A DNA stretch of 5,447 nt from Candidatus Rokuibacteriota bacterium (GTDB taxonomy: Bacteria; Methylomirabilota; Methylomirabilia; Rokubacteriales; CSP1-6), in contig JACQCN010000182.1 of NCBI GenBank assembly GCA_016201575.1, forward strand, positions 1 through 5,447, written 5' to 3'. A program made the translations under genes and the position numbers. Under the pieces are notes generated by a model that ran no database searches, was not told the DNA's origin, and saw nothing but the letters and a program-made list of their open reading frames with translations. Shown one piece after another: positions 1-5,042 of the stretch (positions are counted from its first letter, which is position 1; each line of letters starts with the position of its first letter).

Positions 1-1872
1 CAGCACGTCGAGCTGGGCGAGCGCCTTCTCGGCGTGGTGGAGATTCGGCTCGGAGAGGAGCGGATTCTCGCCGACGATGTACATGGCGCGGATGTCGCCG
101 CTGAGCCAGGCCTCCACCATGTCGGTGACGACGAGCCCCGGCCGCAGCGGCGGCCGCACGCCCCAGGCGCGCTCGAACCGGTCGAGCGTGGCCGCGTCGT
201 AGGACTGGTAGCCGGGCAGACTGGTCGGGATGCAGCCGGCGTCGCCGCAGCCCTGCACGTTGTTCTGCCCCCGCAGGGGCGACACGCCGGAGCCCGGGAA
301 GCCGAGCTGCCCGGTGACGAGCGCCAGGTTGAGCAGCGCGTGGGCGTTGTGCATGCCGTTCACGTGCTGGGTGATCCCCATGCCCCAGACGAGGCACGAC
401 CCGCTGAAGGGCGGCCGCGCGTACCAGCGGGCCGCGCGCGCGATGTCCTCGGCCGGGACGCCCGTGACCGCCGCCGCGCGCTCGAGGGTGAGCCCGGCGA
501 GCGAGGCCTGCCACGCTTCGACGCCCTCGGTGCGCGCGCGGATGAACGCGTGGTGGGCCAGCCCCTCGTCGAGGATGACCGTGGCCATCGCGTTGAAGAG
601 CAGCGTGTCGGTGCCGGGCCGGGGCTGGAGCCAGAGGTCGGCCTGGTCGCACAGCTCGATCCGCTTGGGGTTGACGACGACGATCTTCGCGCCCCGGGCC
701 ATGGCGCGGCGGAAGCGGATCGCGATGACGGGGTGGTTGGCGGAGGCGTCGGCGCCCACGATCATCAGGCACCCCGCCTCCTCGTAGTCGACGTACGAGT
801 TCGACGTGGCGCCCGATCCCATCGACACCAGCATCGCCTCCACCGAGGGCGAGTGGCAGAGCCGCGTGCAGTGGTCGACGTTGTTCGTCCCCATGACCAC
901 GCGGCAGAGCTTCTGGACGAGGTAGCCGTCCTCGTTGGTGGCCTTGGCGCTGGCGAAGGCGCCGAAGCGGCCGCGGTGGCGCGCCAGCCCCTCCGCCGCC
1001 GTCTCCAGCGCCTCCTCCCACGACACCTCGCGCCAGGCGCCGTCGCGCCGCACCATGGGCGCGACGATCCGGTCCCGCGCGTGGACGAAGCCGGCGCCGA
1101 AGCGGCCCTTGACGCAGAGCGTGCCCTGGCTCGACTGGTTGGCGGGCACGTCGTCGGCCATGAGCGCCAGGCGCCCGTCGTCGCGCACGCGGGCCACGAT
1201 GCCGCAGCCGACGCCGCAGTAGGGGCAGGTCGTCTCGACCGCGCGCGTGATCGCCGCGCGGCGCTCCTTGGGCCGCAGCGCGCCCGTCGGGCAGGTGGCC
1301 ACGCACTGGCCGCAGGAGGTGCAGGTCGACGCGGCCAGGAGGCCGTCGCCGGCGACGCCGACCTTCATGGCGTGGCCGCGCCCGAGCATGGCGATGGCGC
1401 CGATCCGCTGCACGTCGTCGCAGGCGGTGGTGCAGCGCCCGCAGAGGATGCAGGCCTCGCGGTCGAGCACGAAGAAGGACTTGGACCCGTCGACGGCGAA
1501 CCGGTGGAGGGCGGCGAACGACGGCGCCGCGAGCGCGTGCCGCGCGGCGGCGTCGCCCACCTGGCCGAAGCCGTCCCGGCCGTCGCCGGCGGTGAGCATC
1601 GAGCGCGTGAGGTCGAGCACCATCGACCGGACGCGCACGACCTCGGGCGCGGTCGTGCTCGCCACCATGCCGTCGCGGGCCGGCAGGTGACACGCCGCCG
1701 GCGTCCCGCGCTGCCCCTCGACCGTGACCAGGCACGTGCGGCACGCGCCGAGCGCCGGGCGGTCGGGGTCCTTGCAGAGCTGCGGCAGCGGGATACCGAG
1801 GCGATTCACGGCATCGAGGACCGACGCGCCCGCCGGAACGTCGACTCGCCGCCCGTCGATCACGAGGTTCAT
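1..1872 (-). CDS. fdhF: Formate dehydrogenase alpha subunit (molybdopterin, Fe-S), C-terminus cut by window edge
   Basis: Catalytic subunit of a cytoplasmic-type formate dehydrogenase, oxidising formate to CO2 at a Mo/W-bis-PGD centre and passing electrons through Fe-S clusters, usually to NAD+ or ferredoxin partners. Translating the minus strand from the ATG at 1872 gives 624 uninterrupted codons to the window edge. Domains seen: an N-terminal [2Fe-2S] ferredoxin domain (Cys33, 44, 47, 61); a two-cluster ferredoxin domain (Cys141/144/147/151 and Cys184/187/190/194); the [4Fe-4S] site of the molybdopterin domain (CPYCGVGC, Cys216/219/223, then Cys253 in LCVKG); and the active-site stretch CTRLCHSPSV with Cys339 at the metal-ligand position followed by His340. 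A GQNNVQG motif follows near residue 550. The His/Cys3 cluster motif usual between the first two domains is absent. Relatives are about 900-950 residues, so roughly a third is missing. No good Shine-Dalgarno precedes the start; translation may couple to the lipoprotein gene 35 bp upstream. No NADH-binding subunit is visible. The family is clear; the electron acceptor is not. Confidence 0.93.
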   Translation of the reverse strand, partial: MNLVIDGRRVDVPAGASVLDAVNRLGIPLPQLCKDPDRPALGACRTCLVTVEGQRGTPAACHLPARDGMVASTTAPEVVRVRSMVLDLTRSMLTAGDGRDGFGQVGDAAARHALAAPSFAALHRFAVDGSKSFFVLDREACILCGRCTTACDDVQRIGAIAMLGRGHAMKVGVAGDGLLAASTCTSCGQCVATCPTGALRPKERRAAITRAVETTCPYCGVGCGIVARVRDDGRLALMADDVPANQSSQGTLCVKGRFGAGFVHARDRIVAPMVRRDGAWREVSWEEALETAAEGLARHRGRFGAFASAKATNEDGYLVQKLCRVVMGTNNVDHCTRLCHSPSVEAMLVSMGSGATSNSYVDYEEAGCLMIVGADASANHPVIAIRFRRAMARGAKIVVVNPKRIELCDQADLWLQPRPGTDTLLFNAMATVILDEGLAHHAFIRARTEGVEAWQASLAGLTLERAAAVTGVPAEDIARAARWYARPPFSGSCLVWGMGITQHVNGMHNAHALLNLALVTGQLGFPGSGVSPLRGQNNVQGCGDAGCIPTSLPGYQSYDAATLDRFERAWGVRPPLRPGLVVTDMVEAWLSGDIRAMYIVGENPLLSEPNLHHAEKALAQLDVL

Positions 1873-1907
1873 AGGGGCCGCGCCCAATGATAGCAGGAGA
1901 TCGCGCC

Positions 1908-2465
1908 TCAGCGGCGGAGGCGCTGCCGGAGGAACGGGTCGATCAGCGGGTCGCGATACCAGAACGGTCCCCCGTAGGGTCCCCGGAACGGGTCGTACCA
2001 CCAGGGCGGATACGGGTACGCAAGGCTGACCCCGGTCGCGAGCGGCCACAGCTCGAGGCGGCGGCTCTCCACCACCGGGTAGCGGTAGGTGACGTCGTCG
2101 ATCTTCCGCTCGACCACGCCCGCGACCGTCCCGACGACCGTCACCCGCCGGCCCACCTCGTAGACGGCCGGATCGAGGAACTCCGTGGACCGGATGAGGA
2201 AGCGGCCGGCCGAGCGATCGGTGATCAGCGGCTCCTCGCGCTCGAGCGAGCGCTCGAGCACCTCGATCTCGCTCTCGCCGGCGCGGGTGTGCACCAGCAG
2301 GATGGCGCCGCCGACGACGACCGTCTGGCCGCGGTACCCCTCGGGGTCGCGGATCAGGTCCGCGCCCGTGACGCTGCGGTTGACCGTACCCTCGAGCTCC
2401 TCGGGCACGATGGACGCGCAGCCGGCGAGGAGCAGCAGGGCCACGAGGATCGGCAGCGCGGGCAT
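1908..2465 (-). CDS. Slp-family outer membrane lipoprotein
   Basis: A 185-residue lipoprotein resembling the Slp/YeaY family, which in enterobacteria is starvation-induced and sits in the outer membrane; its biochemical function is unknown. The chosen ATG gives a 15-residue hydrophobic signal ending in the lipobox LLAGC (Cys16), with Ala at +2, which favours outer-membrane sorting. Residues about 27-150 form the Slp-like beta-rich domain, with hallmark stretches such as DPEGYRGQTVVVGG, GRFLIRS and GRRVTVVGTV. The last ~40 residues are rich in Trp, Tyr, Pro and Phe (for example PYPPWWYDPF), as is common at the C-terminus of Slp-like proteins. The start is uncertain: the short signal has no basic residue, and the only GAGGG is 1 nt from the ATG. 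In-frame starts at 2540 (GTG) and 2564 (ATG) would add an Arg-rich leader, but would overlap the plus-strand promoter candidate. It lies upstream of and in line with the formate dehydrogenase gene, 35 bp apart, so the two may share a transcript. Confidence 0.85.
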   Translation of the reverse strand: MPALPILVALLLLAGCASIVPEELEGTVNRSVTGADLIRDPEGYRGQTVVVGGAILLVHTRAGESEIEVLERSLEREEPLITDRSAGRFLIRSTEFLDPAVYEVGRRVTVVGTVAGVVERKIDDVTYRYPVVESRRLELWPLATGVSLAYPYPPWWYDPFRGPYGGPFWYRDPLIDPFLRQRLRR

Positions 2466-2533
2466 GCCCTCATTCTGCGCCCGCCCGTTTCCCCGCGCAC
2501 GCCCGCGGCGCCAAACGGCCCGAATATTTGGTC

Positions 2534-2562
2534 TTGACACCCCCCCGAACGCTTTGTTACTC
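2534..2562 (+). promoter_or_regulatory. Candidate sigma70-type promoter for the ABC transporter operon
   Basis: A perfect TTGACA (-35) lies at 2534-2539 in a rare AT-richer patch of the divergent intergenic region. The best -10 is weak: GTTACT at 2556-2561 with a 16-nt spacer matches the consensus at three of six bases; TGTTAC with 15 nt also scores three. Transcription would begin near 2569, giving a leader of about 68 nt before the binding-protein start. The -35 box is seen directly; promoter activity is inferred. Confidence 0.4.
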
Positions 2563-2604
2563 ATCCGCCGTTCGAAGACCGCCGCGGGTGGTCATCCGCT
2601 GTTC
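2561..2604 (+). repeat. Pair of 13-bp near-identical direct repeats in the operon leader
   Basis: TCATCCGCCGTTC at 2561-2573 and TCATCCGCTGTTC at 2592-2604 differ at one base and are offset by 31 bp, about three helical turns. They sit just downstream of the candidate promoter and upstream of the binding-protein gene, a position compatible with regulator binding. No regulator is encoded in the window, and chance similarity in GC-rich DNA is possible. Confidence 0.35.
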
Positions 2605-2622
2605 ACCGCTGCCAGTGCGACC

Positions 2623-2630
2623 GGGGGGGG
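2623..2630 (+). promoter_or_regulatory. G-run ribosome binding site of the substrate-binding protein gene
   Basis: An uninterrupted run of eight G lies 6 nt before the ATG at 2637. It can pair with the CCUCC anti-Shine-Dalgarno core only in part and by G-U pairing, but no other candidate lies in the right place. A homopolymer here is prone to length changes, which would alter the spacing to the start codon. Confidence 0.45.
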
Positions 2631-2636
2631 CAGACC

Positions 2637-3938
2637 ATGGCCAGACAGCTCGATCGACGTGACTTCCTGAAGACAGCGGCGGCGGCCGCCGGCGGCGTGG
2701 TGGCGGGCAGCGGGATCACCGGCTTCCCCTACGTCATGAAGTTCCGGCGGTCGTGGGCCGCGTCGAACACCGTCCCGGTCGGCAGCCTGCTCGACAAAAC
2801 GGGGGGCATCAACATCTACGGCCTCCCCGCCATCGCCGCCACCGAGTACGCCGTGAACGAGATCAACGCCAAGGGCGGCCTCCTCGGCAAGCAGCTCGAG
2901 CTGATCCAGTACGACACCCAGTCGGACATCGCCAACTTCCCGAAGTTCGCCAAGAAGCTGATCCTCGAGGACCAGGTCGTGGTCATCCACGGCGGGATCA
3001 CGTCGGCCTCGCGGGAGAGCTTCCGGCCGGTGATCGACGAGTACAAGCAGCTCTACTTCTACAACATCATTTACGAGGGCGGGGTCTGCGACAAGTACGT
3101 GTTCGTCACCGGCGAGACGCCGACCCAGCAGATGGGCCCGCTGGCCAAGTACGCCCTGCGGAAGTACGGGACCAAGGCCTACACGGTGGCCGCCGACTAC
3201 AACTTCGGCCACATCTCCTGGAAGTGGTGGGACATCTTCTGGCGCAACGGCGGCGGCCTGGAGCCCGTGGCCGGCGGCAAGCGGGGCTCCCACGTGGGCA
3301 AGGTCGAGTTCATCCCGCTCGACGTCACCGACTTCAACGCCACCATCAACCGGATCCAGGAGGCCAAGCCCGACGTCCTGATGTCCTTCCTGGTCGGCGG
3401 CGCCCACATCAACTTCTACCGCCAGTTCGCCGCGGCCGGCCTCAAGAACAAGATCCCCATCATCACCACCACGTTCGGCTACGGCAACGAGCACATCGTC
3501 CTCGACGCCAAGGAGGTCGAGGGACTGGTGGCGGCCTACCCGTACTTCGACGAGCTGGACAATCCGCAGAACCGGGCGTTCAAGGCCGGCATGAAGAAGA
3601 AGATGGGCAACCCCGACTATTACATCGGCGACGCCGGCGCCGAGAGCTACAACGGCTGGTGGTTCTGGGCCAAGGGCGTGCAGAAGGCCGGGAGCTTCGA
3701 GCGCGAGGCGGTGACCAAGGCCATGGAGAGCGGGATCGAGTGGGACTCGCCGATGGGCCACGTGAAGATGGACCCGGCCAGCCACCACGTGATCTTCACC
3801 GTGCACCTGGCCGCGGTGAACGACAAGCACGGCTGGAAGGTGCTCGAGAGCTTCCCGAACGTTCCGCCCACGGAGACCATGCAGCTCTGCGACCTGCTCA
3901 AGAACCCGGACCAGCACACGCAGTACCAGCCGAAGTGA
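2637..3938 (+). CDS. Tat-exported ABC transporter substrate-binding protein, urea/short-chain amide type
   Basis: A 433-residue periplasmic binding protein (type I fold, Peripla_BP_5-like) that captures a small solute and delivers it to the permeases encoded downstream. Residues 1-43 form a signal peptide with twin-arginine motif RRDFLK (Arg7, Arg8), an Ala/Gly-rich core and a probable cleavage site near the Ala-Ala at 41-42, so export in folded form by Tat is expected. The mature protein opens with VPVGSLLDKTGG, the usual first strand of this family. TSASRESFRPV (122-132), YEGGVCD (146-152) and TPTQQ (161-165) match the pattern I associate with UrtA (urea) and FmdD (formamide/short-chain amides) rather than with classic Leu/Ile/Val-binding LivJ. 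The substrate cannot be settled from sequence alone; urea, formamide, other small amides or amino acids are all possible. Permease 1 follows after a 50-bp gap without a visible terminator, so they form one operon. There is no truncation or frameshift. Confidence 0.92.
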   Translation: MARQLDRRDFLKTAAAAAGGVVAGSGITGFPYVMKFRRSWAASNTVPVGSLLDKTGGINIYGLPAIAATEYAVNEINAKGGLLGKQLELIQYDTQSDIANFPKFAKKLILEDQVVVIHGGITSASRESFRPVIDEYKQLYFYNIIYEGGVCDKYVFVTGETPTQQMGPLAKYALRKYGTKAYTVAADYNFGHISWKWWDIFWRNGGGLEPVAGGKRGSHVGKVEFIPLDVTDFNATINRIQEAKPDVLMSFLVGGAHINFYRQFAAAGLKNKIPIITTTFGYGNEHIVLDAKEVEGLVAAYPYFDELDNPQNRAFKAGMKKKMGNPDYYIGDAGAESYNGWWFWAKGVQKAGSFEREAVTKAMESGIEWDSPMGHVKMDPASHHVIFTVHLAAVNDKHGWKVLESFPNVPPTETMQLCDLLKNPDQHTQYQPK

Positions 3939-3977
3939 TCGGGTGAGGTGATCGACCGTCCCGCGTCGCGCCGCTTC

Positions 3978-3983
3978 GGGGAG
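3978..3983 (+). promoter_or_regulatory. Ribosome binding site deciding the permease 1 start
   Basis: GGGGAG lies 5 nt before the ATG at 3989 but only 2 nt before the adjacent in-frame GTG at 3986, so the ATG is the preferred start and the protein has 310 residues rather than 311. Confidence 0.6.
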
Positions 3984-3988
3984 CCGTG

Positions 3989-4921
3989 ATGGGCCTCGAC
4001 ACCGCGGCGATGCTGGGGCTCGAGATCCTGAACTCGATCACCATCCTGGTGCTGCTCGCCCTCGGGCTCGCCGTCATCTTCGGGATGATGCGCATCGTGA
4101 ACCTGGCCCAGTGCGAGTTCTTCACGCTGGGTGCCTTCACGGTGCTGGCGGCCACCCGCTGGGCCGGGCTGCCGCTCTGGGCGGCCATGTGCCTGGCGCC
4201 GGTCGTGGTCGGGGGCGTCGGCATCGTGCTCGAGCGGCTGGTGATCCGGCCCCTCTACGGCCGCCCCCTCGACGTGATGCTGGCCACCTGGGGCGTCAGC
4301 CTCCTCCTGGTCGGCGTCATCACCGTGATCTTCGGCGCGGTGACGCAGGGCGTCCCCTTCGCGCTCGGCAGCTTCCGGGTCGGCCAGTACCAGTACCCGC
4401 AGTACCGGATCGTGATGACCACGGTGGCGGCGGCGATGATGGCCGGCCTCTACGCGCTGTTCCGCTACACGGCGTTCGGCCGCCGGGCGCGCGCCACCAT
4501 CGCCAACCCGGAGATGGCGGCGGCGATGGGGATCAACACGCCGCGGATGTTCATGCTCACCTTCGGCCTCGGCGCCGGGCTGGCCGGCGCCACCGGCGCC
4601 ATCCTGGCCCCGATCGTCGGCGTGGTGCCGACCATGGGCGCGCTCTACATCGCGCGCGCGTTCATCACGGTCGTGGTGGGCGGGCCCGTGGTGCTCCTCG
4701 GCACGCTCTCGTCGGCCTCGGTCCTCGGGTTCATCGAGGCGCTGATCTCGCGCTTCTCGCTCTTCACGATCCAGACGGGCGGCCACTGCACGCCGCCGCC
4801 CTGCCAGATCAGCATCGGCGGCTCGGCCTTCTTCGGGCAGATCGCGCTCCTGATCTTCGCGATCGTGCTCCTCCGGCTCCTGCCCCGCGGCATCTCCGGC
4901 TTCCGGAGGGCGGGCCAATGA
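3989..4921 (+). CDS. ABC transporter permease, LivH/UrtB/FmdE type
   Basis: A 310-residue inner-membrane permease of the branched-chain amino acid/urea/amide ABC family, forming half of the translocation channel together with the next gene's product. The sequence shows several hydrophobic membrane segments: residues ~12-34, ~45-75 (ending before ERLVIRPLYGRP), ~86-105, ~130-150, a Gly/Ala-rich segment at ~185-210, a segment at ~215-250 and a last one at ~280-298. Family marks include GLAVIFGMMRIVNLAQ (26-41), corresponding to the LivH NxAHGE region, RPLDVMLATWGVSLLL, which is typical of the UrtB/FmdE side of the family, and an EAA-like cytoplasmic loop around NPEMAAAMGI (173-182). Oddities are Cys42 where Gly is usual, and a loop with Cys267 and Cys272 (HCTPPPC) before the last membrane segment. 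The length is normal for the family. The stop TGA overlaps an ATG (ATGA) preceded by a good ribosome binding site, although the next permease starts only at 5043. Confidence 0.93.
   Translation: MGLDTAAMLGLEILNSITILVLLALGLAVIFGMMRIVNLAQCEFFTLGAFTVLAATRWAGLPLWAAMCLAPVVVGGVGIVLERLVIRPLYGRPLDVMLATWGVSLLLVGVITVIFGAVTQGVPFALGSFRVGQYQYPQYRIVMTTVAAAMMAGLYALFRYTAFGRRARATIANPEMAAAMGINTPRMFMLTFGLGAGLAGATGAILAPIVGVVPTMGALYIARAFITVVVGGPVVLLGTLSSASVLGFIEALISRFSLFTIQTGGHCTPPPCQISIGGSAFFGQIALLIFAIVLLRLLPRGISGFRRAGQ
4905..4910 (+). promoter_or_regulatory. Strong ribosome binding site in front of the ATGA overlap at 4918
   Basis: GGAGGG lies inside the 3' end of permease 1, exactly 7 nt before the ATG at 4918, which overlaps the permease stop. 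This arrangement normally marks translational coupling to the next operon gene. Here the frame it opens is only 42 codons, so the site may be a remnant of the former start of permease 2 or may drive a small coupling peptide. Confidence 0.5.
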
Positions 4922-4929
4922 GACTCTGC

Positions 4930-4952
4930 GGAGGGGGGCTCCGCCCCCCTTC
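4930..4952 (+). repeat. REP-like G/C hairpin inside the operon
   Basis: GGGGGGC (4933-4939) pairs perfectly with GCCCCCC (4943-4949) around the loop TCC. A4932-T4950, G4931-T4951 (wobble) and G4930-C4952 extend the stem to ten pairs. A C-rich tract follows, with CCGAACCT occurring twice (4952-4959 and 4965-4972). Compact G/C palindromes of this kind between operon genes are typical of dispersed intergenic repeats. No T-run follows, so it is not a standard intrinsic terminator, but the transcript hairpin could slow polymerase, block 3' decay or alter the relative output of the two permeases. Copy number elsewhere in the genome cannot be seen here. Confidence 0.6.
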
Positions 4953-5029
4953 CGAACCTCCCCCCCGAACCTTCCCGCTGGGTCGGGGCGGCCAGGCCGG
5001 CACTCGAACCGTCGGTCCACCTTTGCGCG

Positions 5030-5035
5030 AGGAGG
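5030..5035 (+). promoter_or_regulatory. Ribosome binding site for the permease 2 GTG start
   Basis: A perfect AGGAGG lies 7 nt before the GTG at 5043. This supports GTG 5043 as the start of permease 2 rather than any downstream ATG. Confidence 0.75.
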
Positions 5036-5042
5036 ATAGGCC

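Noticed and set aside
34..1890. 618-codon open frame on the plus strand opposite the formate dehydrogenase gene
   Set aside because: Its product is a low-complexity Arg/Ala/His/Gly/Val-rich string with no motif, while the opposite strand encodes a clear enzyme with every expected cysteine motif. Long antisense frames are normal in DNA this GC-rich.
2238..2258. Tandem GCGCTCGAG repeats (2238-2246 and 2250-2258) as a possible binding site
   Set aside because: They lie inside the lipoprotein coding sequence and simply encode a Leu-Glu-Arg repeat with preferred GC-rich codons.
1887..2537. 216-codon plus-strand frame opposite the lipoprotein gene
   Set aside because: No motif or signal, whereas the minus strand encodes a lipobox and Slp-like domain.
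2466..2636. A minus-strand promoter for the lipoprotein-formate dehydrogenase group
   Set aside because: The AT-richer patch near 2521-2530 gives only weak -10-like matches and no convincing -35 at the right distance, so I did not annotate one although a promoter must lie somewhere here.
2592..3917. 441-codon minus-strand frame opposite the substrate-binding protein gene
   Set aside because: No recognisable domain and biased composition; it mirrors the GC-rich codons of the real gene.
4930..4952. Intrinsic transcription terminator between the permease genes
   Set aside because: The stem is strong but is followed by TTCCGAACC and a C-run, not a T-run, and a terminator here would cut off permease 2, which is needed for the transporter.
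3647..5020. 457-codon minus-strand frame across permease 1 and the spacer
   Set aside because: Rich in Arg, His, Asp and Glu without any motif; antisense shadow of the permease gene.
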